Notes under the pieces: generated by a model
Databases searched by the model: none
Seen by the model: the letters and a program-made list of their open reading frames with translations, nothing else
What the model was told of the DNA's origin: nothing
Part shown: piece after piece, positions 43,306 to 52,186 of the stretch
Layout of the letters: every line of letters begins with the position of its first letter
How positions within the stretch are numbered: the first letter of the stretch is position 1
Translations under genes and position numbers: made by a program
DNA from: Bifidobacterium lemurum
GTDB lineage: Bacteria > Actinomycetota > Actinomycetes > Actinomycetales > Bifidobacteriaceae
Length of the DNA: 64,000 bases
Direction of reading: 5' to 3'
Assembly: GCF_014898175.1 (NCBI RefSeq)
Contig: NZ_CP062948.1
Span: 248,001-312,000, forward strand

Positions 43306-44460
43306 TTAGTTCCCCATGATAATGCGATTCGCCGCCGACAGCATAGCGCCTCTGGCGACAGCATCATCGCCGTGCTGACCAAGAACAATGCTGCGATTGG
43401 CCATTACCGGAAACATCACCTTATTAAGGGCCTGACTGAATGCAACAAGAAAACCATCACCTGCTTGGGCAAGTTTGCCTCCGACCACGATAGCGCCGGG
43501 ATCAACCGAGGCAATTGTCGGTTCAACAGCCAAAGCCACCTGAACCGCCGCATCCTCAATCAACCTCATACAAACCAAATCACCGTGTTTGGCCTCCGAC
43601 ACAATATCTCGCAGGCTCATCTCCCCCCTGGACGGGCGAAGCAGACTTGTCAGATGAGCCGCCGAAGCAACAGTGTTCAGGCAACCGCGCCGCCCACATG
43701 TGCAAACGGCTCCATTAGCGTCGACTTGCACATGGCCAATCTCACCAGCCAACCCCGAGCATCCCCGGTAAATCTTTCCAGCAATATATATTGCTCCGCC
43801 TATCTCATAATCAGCATGCACATAGACGATATCCTGTTTGTTCAACTCGGAATCCCGCATTTGAGACAGGCAGGCCATGTTGGCGTCATTCTCAATCACC
43901 GGACGAACGCCTGTTCCGCGCTCAAAACGATTCGCCACTTCACCGCAATCCCAACCTGGCATAACCTCAGGCACTGCAATGTTTCCGAGCAGATCAATCG
44001 GAGCTGGCAGAGCAAGGGTGATTTGCTTGAGCTGTGTAATCGGGAAACCGACCAGATCAAGCATCTCACGCAGAAGTTCCAAAGCGCGAATAACCGTAGT
44101 ATCCGGCTGATGCCGCGGCGGCAACGGCATCTGCTTCGCGCAGAGAATCTCTCCTGAAGAGTCACCCAAGATAATGCATAAATCAAGTCGCCCGATGGAA
44201 ATTCCCGCTACGATTCCGCCTTGCTGAGCTAAAGACACGTATAAAGCGTGTCGACCATTACGACTGACCGACTGCGTTTCGACTTTCCCTTTTTCCGTGA
44301 GCTCACGAACGATACTGGAAATCGTTGCAGTGGAAAGATTAGTGGCATCAGCCAATTCAATCTGCGTCATTCCGCCAAATCGCTGCAAAACAGAAAGAAC
44401 TTGGCTGACATTCGCGTGACGTAACGAAGACAGTGACCCGGACCGGGCATGACCGCTCAT
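43306..44460 (-). CDS. ROK family transcriptional regulator
   Basis: 384 residues. An N-terminal winged helix-turn-helix (NVSQVLSVLQRFGGMTQIELADATNLSTATISSIVREL) is followed by a ROK sugar-kinase-like domain with the zinc motif CTCGRRGCLN and GEIGHVQVD. The phosphate-binding glycine patterns are less conserved, as in NagC/XylR-type repressors. It probably senses the sugar taken up by the adjacent ABC system and represses 36.3-43.3 kb. GGAAGG precedes the ATG. A TATAAT -10 lies upstream (44578-44583), with a possible short leader peptide between. Confidence 0.9.
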   Translation of the reverse strand: MSGHARSGSLSSLRHANVSQVLSVLQRFGGMTQIELADATNLSTATISSIVRELTEKGKVETQSVSRNGRHALYVSLAQQGGIVAGISIGRLDLCIILGDSSGEILCAKQMPLPPRHQPDTTVIRALELLREMLDLVGFPITQLKQITLALPAPIDLLGNIAVPEVMPGWDCGEVANRFERGTGVRPVIENDANMACLSQMRDSELNKQDIVYVHADYEIGGAIYIAGKIYRGCSGLAGEIGHVQVDANGAVCTCGRRGCLNTVASAAHLTSLLRPSRGEMSLRDIVSEAKHGDLVCMRLIEDAAVQVALAVEPTIASVDPGAIVVGGKLAQAGDGFLVAFSQALNKVMFPVMANRSIVLGQHGDDAVARGAMLSAANRIIMGN

Positions 44461-44523
44461 CGCTACACACCTTCCACTTGAATATCATTCAGCTTGCGGC
44501 GAAGCATGCTCCGTTTCATGAAA

Positions 44524-44562
44524 CTATGCAGTATCAGGCGCACGGAGCATATTCTTCAACAT
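44524..44562 (-). CDS. Possible 12-residue leader peptide upstream of the ROK gene
   Basis: ATG at 44562 with GGAGGA five bases upstream (44568-44573) reads MLKNMLRAPDTA and stops. It sits between TATAAT (44578-44583) and the ROK start. If transcription begins 6-7 nt after the -10 the ribosome binding site would be partly lost, so translation is uncertain. Confidence 0.25.
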   Translation of the reverse strand: MLKNMLRAPDTA

Positions 44563-44636
44563 CGCGTTCCTCCATGAATTATAACTTACGCAATCCGTTA
44601 CAATCGGCCTGTGCCTACAGCCTCGCCCATTGCGCC

Positions 44637-45416
44637 TCACTCGCCGCGGTCGGTCAGGATGATCGGACCGTTGTCGGTGATGGCGATGGTGTGCTCGCTA
44701 TGCGCGCCACGCGAGCCGTCCGAGGAGCGCAGCGTCCAGCCGTCGCCGGGATCCTGGTAGATCTCGTCGGTGGTTTTCAGGAACCACGGCTCGATGGCGA
44801 TGACCAGCCCCGGACGCAGCTTGTAGCCGTGGCGGGCGCGGCCGTCGTTGGGCACATGCGGGTCGCCGTGCATGATATGCCCCACGCCATGGCCGCCGAA
44901 TTCCAGATTGATCGGATATCCGTAGGAGCGCGCCACCTCGCCGATGGTGTTGGAGATGTCGCCGAGGCGGTTGCCGGGCTGGGCCGCGTCGATGGCGGCG
45001 GCGAGCGCCTCCTCCGTGCATGCGATGATGCGCAGGTCCTCGGGATCGGGATTGTCTCCGACCACGAAGCTGATGGCGGAGTCCGCCACCCATCCGTCGA
45101 CGCTGATGGCCAGGTCGAGACTGACCAGATCGCCTTCCTTGAGGTTGTAGTCGTAGGGCACGCCATGCAGCACCGCGTCGTTGACGGAGGTGCAGATGTA
45201 GTGGGCGAAGGGGCCGGTGCCGAAGTCGGGGGCGTAATCCACGTAGCAGGATTCGGCCCCCTTGCGGTCGACGATCCTCTTATGCACGAATTCGTCGATC
45301 TCCAGCAGGTTGGTGCCGACATGCGTCATGGCTTTGAGGTCTTTGAGAATGCCGCCGACAAACTTGCCGGCGGGCTTCATCGCCTGAATCTCCGAGGGTG
45401 TTTTCAGTTCAATCAT
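44637..45416 (-). CDS. map: Methionine aminopeptidase, type I
   Basis: 259 residues. It removes the initiator Met from nascent proteins. Dinuclear metal ligands are visible: Asp in VSLDLAISVDG and VADSAISF, His in GGHGVGHIMHGDPHV, Glu in AIEPWFL and the final Glu in SEHTIAI. The type I length without an insertion fits. The ATG at 45416 is 6 nt after a TAGGGT hexamer, so the mRNA may be leaderless, although GGAG is also close by. This gene marks the return to high GC after the island. Confidence 0.94.
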   Translation of the reverse strand: MIELKTPSEIQAMKPAGKFVGGILKDLKAMTHVGTNLLEIDEFVHKRIVDRKGAESCYVDYAPDFGTGPFAHYICTSVNDAVLHGVPYDYNLKEGDLVSLDLAISVDGWVADSAISFVVGDNPDPEDLRIIACTEEALAAAIDAAQPGNRLGDISNTIGEVARSYGYPINLEFGGHGVGHIMHGDPHVPNDGRARHGYKLRPGLVIAIEPWFLKTTDEIYQDPGDGWTLRSSDGSRGAHSEHTIAITDNGPIILTDRGE

Positions 45417-45422
45417 GGCTCC

Positions 45423-45428
45423 ACCCTA
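45423..45428 (-). promoter_or_regulatory. -10 hexamer TAGGGT of map, probable leaderless start
   Basis: It is separated from the map ATG by 6 nt. The 38-bp gap to the preceding gene leaves little room for a longer leader. Confidence 0.45.
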
Positions 45429-45454
45429 TCGCGTCGGCTCAACAAACCCGTGCG

Positions 45455-46246
45455 TCACTTGGCGCGACGGCCGAAGGTGAACGCTCTGATGATGGCGCTG
45501 ATGCCGATGACCACAAGCGCGCACGCTCCGAAAATCATCAGCCAGGCGGTGGCGCTCAGCGGGGAGAACAGCACGATCATGCCGGCGATGATGGAGACGA
45601 TCGCATACAGCACCGCCCATCCGGAACGCGGCAGACGCCAGGACTCCACCAGCGACATCACGCCTTCGAGGATCCATCCGAAGCCGACGAACAGGGTGAT
45701 CATCAACGCAAGCGTCTGTCCGGTCAGCACGGAGTTCTTCACCACCATCGCGCCGCCCAAAGCCAGCAGGGCGCCGACGATCACGTCGAGCACGCGCCAT
45801 CCGCCGGGCAATCCCGGTTCGACGAGCGCGGTGACGACGCGCACCAGACCGGAGACGATGAAGTACACGCCCAGCGCCACGGCCAGCAGGGCGAGCGTCT
45901 TGCCCGGCACGAGCAGCAGCGCGACGCCGATGATGATGGCGGCGATGCCGGCCACGCCGTAGATGGTGCGGATCAGGGTGACGGCGCGGTGGGGCAGGTT
46001 CTCCTCGATGAGCTTGAACGGGTTGAACTGCGGCTGCCAGCCGGGTTGCCATTGCGGACCGTTGTCGTAGGGGTTCTGCTGTCCATTGCCGTAGGGGTTC
46101 TGCTGGCCGTTCGGATTGTCGGCGTACGGACCGTAGTACTGCTGTCCGTTCCCTTGGTTCTGCCCCTGCGGGGCGTAGGCGCCGTATTGCGGCTGCTGCG
46201 ACCCTCCGTTGGGGTCGGGGTTTGCGTACGGGTTGTTCTCGGTCAT
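45455..46246 (-). CDS. DUF308/HdeD-family membrane protein with a Gln/Asn/Pro/Tyr-rich N-tail
   Basis: 263 residues. The first ~75 residues are low-complexity (PYGNGQQNPYDNG and similar; encoded by a 24-bp DNA repeat at about 46067-46112) and cytoplasmic or disordered. Six hydrophobic helices follow, in pairs typical of the HdeD/DUF308 family (IYGVAGIAAIIIGVALLL, LDVIVGALLALGGAMVV, LYAIVSIIAGMIVLFSP). E. coli HdeD is linked to acid resistance; function here is unproven. AAGGAGCG precedes the ATG. A 17-bp palindrome at 46291-46307 lies in the promoter region. Confidence 0.8.
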   Translation of the reverse strand: MTENNPYANPDPNGGSQQPQYGAYAPQGQNQGNGQQYYGPYADNPNGQQNPYGNGQQNPYDNGPQWQPGWQPQFNPFKLIEENLPHRAVTLIRTIYGVAGIAAIIIGVALLLVPGKTLALLAVALGVYFIVSGLVRVVTALVEPGLPGGWRVLDVIVGALLALGGAMVVKNSVLTGQTLALMITLFVGFGWILEGVMSLVESWRLPRSGWAVLYAIVSIIAGMIVLFSPLSATAWLMIFGACALVVIGISAIIRAFTFGRRAK

Positions 46247-46290
46247 GATCGCTCCTTAGGTTCCAATTCGGCATGGTGCCTACTTTGAGT

Positions 46291-46307
46291 TTAGACACTG
46301 TGTCTAA
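46291..46307. promoter_or_regulatory. 17-bp palindrome TTAGACAC-T-GTGTCTAA
   Basis: A perfect odd dyad 45 bp upstream of the DUF308 start. AGACA/TGTCT arms are common in TetR-type operators. It is a candidate operator for the DUF308 gene; the cognate regulator is not adjacent. Confidence 0.5.
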
Positions 46308-46436
46308 TTCTCGCCCGAAGCGCAACCTGACGAATCCATTCGGCAGATATGGCCGAAATGTCGGGATATGCGCGCCCCATGCCCGCCGCCGGCATAGACC
46401 CGCGCCGAAACGCCAACGATTCTCGCCTCATGCGAT

Positions 46437-46442
46437 TAGGCT
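46437..46442 (+). promoter_or_regulatory. -10 hexamer TAGGCT, leaderless start of the M13 peptidase
   Basis: It ends 7 nt before the ATG at 46450; no convincing Shine-Dalgarno is present apart from GGAG at the start of that spacer. Confidence 0.5.
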
Positions 46443-46449
46443 GGAGCCT

Positions 46450-48531
46450 ATGAGTGATTCCCTGACCTCCGGCATCGATCCGGCATCCTTCTCTTCCGTC
46501 ATCAGCCCCGCCACCGACCTGTTCCGTTACGTCAACGGACCATGGATCGACACCTACCGTCTTCCCGATGACCGCTCCCGCTATGGCTCCTTCGACCGTC
46601 TTGCCGAGAACGCGGAGAACCAGATTCGCGACATCCTCGAAGAGGAAAACTGCCCGGCCGCCAAGGCGCATGCGCTGTACCGTTCCTTCCTCGACACCGA
46701 AGCCATCAACCGGGCCGGATTCGAACCGATCCGTCCGCTGATCGACGCCATCGACCAGGCCGGGGACAAGGCCTCCCTCACCCGCACGCTGGGCGCGATG
46801 AACCCGTCCGGAGGTCCCGACCTGTTCGGCATGGGCGTCTACGGCGACCCGGGCGATCCCGATACGAATATCGTGCATATCGAACAGGGCGGTCTGGCCC
46901 TTCCCGACGAGGCCTACTACCGCGAGGACCATTACGCGCCGATCCGCGAGGCCTACACCGCGATGGTCGCCCGCCAGCTGATGAACGCCAAGCTCGCGAA
47001 CGACGAGGACGCCGCAGAGGAGCAGGCCAAGCGTTTTCTCGACGTCGAAACGCGCATCGCCGCCAATCATTGGGACAACGTCGCCACCCGCGATTCGGTG
47101 AAAACCTACAATCCCACCGATTTCAACGCGCTGGCCGACTCACTGGCCCATTTCGACATCGCCGCCTGGGCCGCCGCCTGGCAACAGGCCTACGACGCGA
47201 CGCCCGCCGCGGCCGCGCAGCCGGTCGATATGATGGGCGCGCTGTCGCGCGTGATCGTGCATGAGCCGAGCTTCCTGACCGGATTCGACGCCTTCTGGCA
47301 GACCGCTTCCCTTGACGACCTGAAGCTGTGGGCGCGTGTGCATGTGATCATCGGCTCGGCGAGCCTCCTGAGCGAGGAGTTCGATACGACGAATTTCGAG
47401 TTCTACGGCAAAACCCTTTCCGGCACGAAAAAGCAGCGCGATCGTTGGAAGCGCGCCGTCAGCCTGGTCAACGGCATCTGCGGCGAGGAGGTCGGACAGG
47501 AGTACGTCCGCCTGCATTTCCCCGAGACCTCGAAGCGACGCATGGAGGAGCTGGTCGCCAATCTCATCGAAGCCTACCGCGTGTCGATCACCCATTCCGA
47601 CTGGCTGGGCGAGCAGACCAAGGCCAAGGCCTTGGAGAAGCTCTCGAAGTTCAAGCCGATGATCGGCTACACCAGCCACTGGCGCGACTACACGGCGCTC
47701 GACGTGCATGAGGACGCCGGTCTCATCGACAACATGGCCGCCGCCAATCTGTATGAGACGGGCTATCAGCTGTCCAAGGCCGGCAAACCGGTGGACCGCG
47801 AGGAATGGCTGATGAACCCGCAGACCGTGAACGCCTACTATGAGCCGACCATGAATGTGATCGTGTTCCCCGCGGCCATTCTGCAACCGCCGTTCTTCGA
47901 CCCGAACGCCGAGGACGCCGCCAATTACGGCGGCATCGGCGCGGTGATCGGCCACGAGATCGGCCACGGCTTCGACGACCAAGGCGCGCAGTACGACGGC
48001 GACGGCAAGCTCAACGACTGGTGGACCGCTCAGGACAAGGCGAATTTCGAGGCCCGCACCCAAGCCTTGATCGAACAGTACAACGCCTTCACACCCCAGC
48101 AGCTGCTCGACAAGTACGCCGACGAACCCGACAAGGCGCCGCATGTGAACGGCGCGTTGACCATCGGTGAGAACATCGGCGATCTGGGTGGCGTGAACAT
48201 CGCGATCAAGGCGTACGCGCTGGCGCTCGACAAGGCCTCGGGACGCTCCGGCGACGGCTCGGCCGAAGCCATCAAGGACTCGCTGAGCCATGCCCCCGAG
48301 CTCGACGGCTTCACCGGAACGCAGCGGTTCTTCCTCAGCTACGCCTCGATATGGCGCACGAAGAACCGCGACGAGCTGGCCGAACAGTATCTGCAGATCG
48401 ACCCGCACTCGCCGGCCGAATTCCGTACCAACGGCATCGCCCGCAACGTGGATCTCTTCGCCGAAGCGTTCGACGTGCATGAGGGCGACGCCATGTGGCT
48501 CGATCCCGACCAACGCGTGCGCATCTGGTAG
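46450..48531 (+). CDS. pepO: M13-family zinc metallopeptidase (PepO-like endopeptidase)
   Basis: 693 residues. The zinc site is HEIGH (His502, Glu503, His506) with the third ligand Glu574 in GENIGDLGG. NAYYEPTMNVIVFPAAILQPPFF is the conserved substrate-groove segment, and the protein ends in the usual RIW-type C-terminus. No signal peptide or anchor is seen, so it should be a cytoplasmic oligopeptidase like PepO of lactic acid bacteria, unlike membrane-bound neprilysin. It converges on ssb, with a shared hairpin between. Confidence 0.94.
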   Translation: MSDSLTSGIDPASFSSVISPATDLFRYVNGPWIDTYRLPDDRSRYGSFDRLAENAENQIRDILEEENCPAAKAHALYRSFLDTEAINRAGFEPIRPLIDAIDQAGDKASLTRTLGAMNPSGGPDLFGMGVYGDPGDPDTNIVHIEQGGLALPDEAYYREDHYAPIREAYTAMVARQLMNAKLANDEDAAEEQAKRFLDVETRIAANHWDNVATRDSVKTYNPTDFNALADSLAHFDIAAWAAAWQQAYDATPAAAAQPVDMMGALSRVIVHEPSFLTGFDAFWQTASLDDLKLWARVHVIIGSASLLSEEFDTTNFEFYGKTLSGTKKQRDRWKRAVSLVNGICGEEVGQEYVRLHFPETSKRRMEELVANLIEAYRVSITHSDWLGEQTKAKALEKLSKFKPMIGYTSHWRDYTALDVHEDAGLIDNMAAANLYETGYQLSKAGKPVDREEWLMNPQTVNAYYEPTMNVIVFPAAILQPPFFDPNAEDAANYGGIGAVIGHEIGHGFDDQGAQYDGDGKLNDWWTAQDKANFEARTQALIEQYNAFTPQQLLDKYADEPDKAPHVNGALTIGENIGDLGGVNIAIKAYALALDKASGRSGDGSAEAIKDSLSHAPELDGFTGTQRFFLSYASIWRTKNRDELAEQYLQIDPHSPAEFRTNGIARNVDLFAEAFDVHEGDAMWLDPDQRVRIW

Positions 48532-48561
48532 TCATCCAGACGGATACGCGCCTCCGATTCC

Positions 48562-48593
48562 AAGGGGAGGTTGTTAGAATTCGGCCTCCCCTT
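48562..48593. terminator. Shared hairpin between the M13 peptidase gene and ssb
   Basis: AAGGGGAGG (48562-48570) and CCTCCCCTT (48585-48593) are perfect arms. The 14-base loop contains the ssb stop codon (48574-48576). Confidence 0.55.
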
Positions 48594-49194
48594 CGCCTAT
48601 CTCCGGAGACTGCGCGAATCCATCCGCATATTGGCCGACGGTTTGCATCTCGGACGGATTGCCGGCTGCGGCGTCGGATGGACCATCCGGCACCACCGCA
48701 AGATCGACCATTCCCACAGGCTCTTTGCGCATGGGGTTTTGGGCGAAGGGATCGATGCCGGCCGCCGGATACGCCGGCACGCCAGGCTCCTGCGACGCCC
48801 CGCCCTGCATGTCCTGTCCGTTCTGCGGGTTGACGACGCGACGGAATATGGTGGTGCCGAAATTCAGATCATGGCCGATATTCGTCGCCTCGATCACCGG
48901 AGTGATGTGGTCGACGCCGTCTTTGCTCCATCGCTCCGTGCGCAGCGTGCCGGTCACCACCACGGGATTGCCTTTTCTCAGCGATTGAAACGCGTTCATC
49001 CCCAATTTACGGAACGCTCGGACCGCCACCCATGTGGTGTCACGAGTCTTCCACTCCCCCGAAGATTGGCTGTAGTAGCTGGGAGCGAACCCCACACGGA
49101 ATGAGCAGGCCTGCTGATTGGGGTCTTTGCCGAACATCACCGGGTCCGCCCCCAGATTGCCGCTGATGGTGATGCTGCCTTGTTTCTGCGCCAT
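48574..49194 (-). CDS. ssb: Single-stranded DNA-binding protein (solitary paralogue)
   Basis: 206 residues. The OB-fold covers about residues 5-110 (ITISGNLGADPVMF, KTRDTTWVAVRAF, GNPVVVTGTLRTERW). The C-terminal half is Pro/Ala/Gly-rich and ends in EIGEGEAEF instead of the canonical DDDIPF tip that docks SSB partners, though acidic residues and a terminal Phe are kept. It is not beside rpsF/rpsR, so it is probably a second SSB. The start at 49194 follows AGGAAAGGAG. Confidence 0.85.
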   Translation of the reverse strand: MAQKQGSITISGNLGADPVMFGKDPNQQACSFRVGFAPSYYSQSSGEWKTRDTTWVAVRAFRKLGMNAFQSLRKGNPVVVTGTLRTERWSKDGVDHITPVIEATNIGHDLNFGTTIFRRVVNPQNGQDMQGGASQEPGVPAYPAAGIDPFAQNPMRKEPVGMVDLAVVPDGPSDAAAGNPSEMQTVGQYADGFAQSPEIGEGEAEF

Positions 49195-49483
49195 GATGGC
49201 TCCTTTCCTAACGGATACGGTGGCCCGCCGGAGCGCCGTGCGGCAGGGAGCGGCACGACCCAAACAGCAACGTCGATGCTTGGACGTCATCTCGGCCTGC
49301 CTGCACGGATCCAACGGTGATTACCACTGTGCCCGATGCGAGCGGAGCCGGACAAGCGGCATCGGGAATTGTGCATCCAGAGACGGAAACTCGGCGTGTT
49401 GTGGATAGCATGTGGACAGACACCCACTTATCCACCATTAGTAAACCTCATAGGCATAAATGGCCCGGAGCACAGCCAAAGAT

Positions 49484-49692
49484 CTCAGCGTGCCTCAAAC
49501 GCCATATACCGGTAATCCTGCCACGCTCACCGCACCCCCAACGTGACAGAAACGCCACATACCGACATTCACGCCACGATAAGACACTTCAGCGTGGCAG
49601 GAACGCCACATACCGACGACCCCACCACGCTGAAAACACGTCAGCGTGGCATGGATGCCATATACCGGCATTCATACCACGCTGAGAAATCC
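49484..49692. repeat. Four-unit ~52-bp repeat array with inverted arms
   Basis: Units centred on GCCAYATACCG start that motif at 49501, 49554, 49605 and 49657 (period 51-53 bp). Each unit is flanked by CAGCGTGGCA and CCACGCTG-type arms that are inverted to each other, so every unit can form a hairpin of about 40 nt. Units 3 and 4 are best conserved; units 1 and 2 have point changes in the arms. The 49195-49718 interval holds this array and no gene. Confidence 0.85.
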
Positions 49693-49718
49693 AAGAACGA
49701 ACCGGCCGGGAAACCCCG

Positions 49719-51539
49719 TCAGGCGACGCGCTTGGCGAGTTCGGCAAGCGCCTCCGAGGCCGGCACGGCCACCATGTTGCCGCCGTCACGGTCGCGGATC
49801 TCGATGGTGCCATCGTTCACGAAGTCGCGTCCGAGCACGGCGATCACCGGCACGCCCACCAGCTCCGCGTCCTTGAACTTGACGCCCGGAGACACCTTCT
49901 TGCGGTCGTCGTAGATGACCTCGATGCCGGCCTCCTCGAGTTCGGCGATCAACCGTTCCGCGCCTTCGAAGGCCTTCTCGTCCTTGCCGGTGGCGACCAC
50001 ATGCACCTGCGCCGGAGCGACCACGGACGGCCAGGCCAAGCCGGCCTCGTCGTGATGCGTTTCGGCAATGCAGGCGAGCACACGGCTCACGCCGATGCCG
50101 TAGCAGCCCATCCACACCGGAACGGCCTTGCCGTTCTGGTCGAGCACGGTCAGTCCCAACGCCTTGGAATACTTCAATCCCAGCTGGAACACCTGGCCGA
50201 TCTCCACGCCGCGTTCGAAGCTCAACGGGCCGGATCCGTCCGGACTCATGTCGCCATGGCGCACCTCGACGGCCTCCACAACGCCGTCGGCGGCGAAGTC
50301 GCGGCCGTAGACGAGATCGTAATAGTCCACGCCGGCCTCGTCGGCGCCGGTGTACCATGCGGATCCCTTCGCCACATGGGCGTCGATGAAATAGCGGATC
50401 GCCGTGTCCTCGGCGGAGCCGATCTCGGCGTCGCCGCGCGCCTGCGGTCCGAGGGCCATCGGGCCGATATACCCCTTGACCAGTTCGGGATGGGCCTTGA
50501 GATCCTCCTCGGTGGCCTCTTCGATCTCGGCCGGAGCGAACTGCGCCTCCAGACGCTTCATATCCACCGTACGGTCGCCGGGCACGCCCACCACGACCAG
50601 TTCGCGCCACGGCTTGTCATGCGCGTCGTCCTCGGCGTGCTTGACGGCGACGACCACGTTCTTCAACACGTCGGCGGCCTCCCACGCGCGACCGTCCTCG
50701 CGCGGATACGTCGCGTTCGCGAACTCGACCATCCTCTCGATGGTCCCCGCGTCGGGCGTGGGGCGCTTGGTGGCGGCAGGCGTGGCCGAGCAGTCGATCT
50801 CGGCCGGCTCGGGAGTGGTCAGCGCCTCGACGTTCCATGCCTTGCCTGAGGGCGCGAGCGCGAACGTGTCCTCGCCGATGGCCATCGGCGCGAGGAACTC
50901 CTCGGAGGCGGAGCCGCCCATCGGGCCGGACATGGCGAACACCGGCACATACTTCAGGTCGAGGCGGTTGAAGATGCGCTCGTAGGCGCCGCGCTCGTCC
51001 ATATAGGCCTTGCGCATGCCCTCCTCGTCGATGGTGAACGAGTAGGCGTCCTTCATGATGAACTCGCGCCCGCGGATCAGACCGGCGCGGGGGCGGAACT
51101 CGTCGCGGTACTTGGTCTGGATCTGGTACAGCGTGACGGGCAGGTCCTTGTATGAGGAGTACATGTCCTTGACCAGCAGGGTGAACATCTCCTCATGCGT
51201 GGGCGCAAGCAGATAGTCGGCCTGATGGCGGTCCTTCACACGGAAGATGTTGTCGCCGTACTCCTCCCAGCGGTGCGTGGCCTCATAGGGCTCGCGCGGC
51301 AGCAGCGCCGGGAAGTGCACCTCCTGCGCGTCGATGGAGGCCATCTCCTCGCGGATGATCTCCTCGATCTTGTTGAGCACGCGCAGGCCCAGCGGCAGCC
51401 AGGTCCAGATACCGGGCGCGGCCTTGCGGATGTAGCCGGCGCGCTGCAGCAGCTTGGCGGAGTCGACGTCCGCGTCGGCGGGGTCTTCGCGCAGGGTGCG
51501 CAGGAACAGTGTTGACATACGAAGGGTGTTGGAACTCAT
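49719..51539 (-). CDS. proS: Prolyl-tRNA synthetase
   Basis: 606 residues, bacterial type (class II) with the insertion editing domain between motifs 2 and 3. Motif 1 lies in [19 protein letters not shown]; motif 2 is [19 protein letters not shown]; motif 3 is [17 protein letters not shown]. The C-terminal anticodon-binding domain is present. The ATG at 51539 follows TTGGAG; an alternative ATG lies 7 codons later ([11 protein letters not shown]). No T-box was recognised in the short upstream region. Confidence 0.96.
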   Translation of the reverse strand: MSSNTLRMSTLFLRTLREDPADADVDSAKLLQRAGYIRKAAPGIWTWLPLGLRVLNKIEEIIREEMASIDAQEVHFPALLPREPYEATHRWEEYGDNIFRVKDRHQADYLLAPTHEEMFTLLVKDMYSSYKDLPVTLYQIQTKYRDEFRPRAGLIRGREFIMKDAYSFTIDEEGMRKAYMDERGAYERIFNRLDLKYVPVFAMSGPMGGSASEEFLAPMAIGEDTFALAPSGKAWNVEALTTPEPAEIDCSATPAATKRPTPDAGTIERMVEFANATYPREDGRAWEAADVLKNVVVAVKHAEDDAHDKPWRELVVVGVPGDRTVDMKRLEAQFAPAEIEEATEEDLKAHPELVKGYIGPMALGPQARGDAEIGSAEDTAIRYFIDAHVAKGSAWYTGADEAGVDYYDLVYGRDFAADGVVEAVEVRHGDMSPDGSGPLSFERGVEIGQVFQLGLKYSKALGLTVLDQNGKAVPVWMGCYGIGVSRVLACIAETHHDEAGLAWPSVVAPAQVHVVATGKDEKAFEGAERLIAELEEAGIEVIYDDRKKVSPGVKFKDAELVGVPVIAVLGRDFVNDGTIEIRDRDGGNMVAVPASEALAELAKRVA

Positions 51540-51608
51540 GGACTCCAAGATATTCGCGTCAATCGACAACCCTGCCACGGGCACCCATCCGGGACGCCCG
51601 CACCGCGA

Positions 51609-52052
51609 TCAGCCTTTGGATTGCTCCTCGACCTGCTCCTCGACTTGCTCTTCAACCAGGTCCTCCAGCATATCGCGCCGCAGCGAGGCAGGCGGGTAGA
51701 CGAACACCGGCAGGATCATCAGGCATCCGACCAGATAGAACACGTCCGCGAGCGGGAACAGCGTGAAGAAGGTGACCGCGTTGGGAATCACGATGCCCAC
51801 GCACACGACGGCCACGCCGATCACCGGCAGCGTCGCCCATACCACGCGATGCGGCGCGTCATCGGCGGTTTTGCGAGCCACCGAATCACGGTAGATCGGC
51901 GCGATGAACAGCACTCCGCCGACGATGGCGAGCACATCCGTCAGTTTGAGCGTCCCCAACGCCGGAACGGCCGGATTGGTGAACAGAAGAAACGAGACGA
52001 ACAACACCAACAGTCCCACCGCGGATACAACATACGACCATACGTGCTTCAT
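51609..52052 (-). CDS. Small membrane protein of unknown function
   Basis: 147 residues, four predicted membrane helices (VVSAVGLLVLFVSFLLF; LTDVLAIVGGVLFIAPI; TLPVIGVAVVCVGIVI; VFYLVGCLMILPVFVY). The C-terminus carries a VEEQVEEQVEEQ triple repeat, which reflects a short DNA tandem repeat. GAAGGAGG precedes the ATG at 52052. It lies 69 bp upstream of proS on the same strand. No function is proposed. Confidence 0.7.
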   Translation of the reverse strand: MKHVWSYVVSAVGLLVLFVSFLLFTNPAVPALGTLKLTDVLAIVGGVLFIAPIYRDSVARKTADDAPHRVVWATLPVIGVAVVCVGIVIPNAVTFFTLFPLADVFYLVGCLMILPVFVYPPASLRRDMLEDLVEEQVEEQVEEQSKG

Positions 52053-52186
52053 GGCATCCTCCTTCGGATGGGCGGCCCCTCGCGCCGTCGTCATCGGCGG
52101 GCATGAGGCGGGTCCGCCTGTGTGCCACCATCTTACGCCTCCGGCTCGCGCCCCGGCCGCATCCCGCGCCGCTTGCCGCAACCAGT

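Noticed and set aside
49484..49692. CRISPR array
   Set aside because: Only four units, the conserved block is a centre plus inverted flanks rather than identical repeats with unique spacers, and no cas genes are near.
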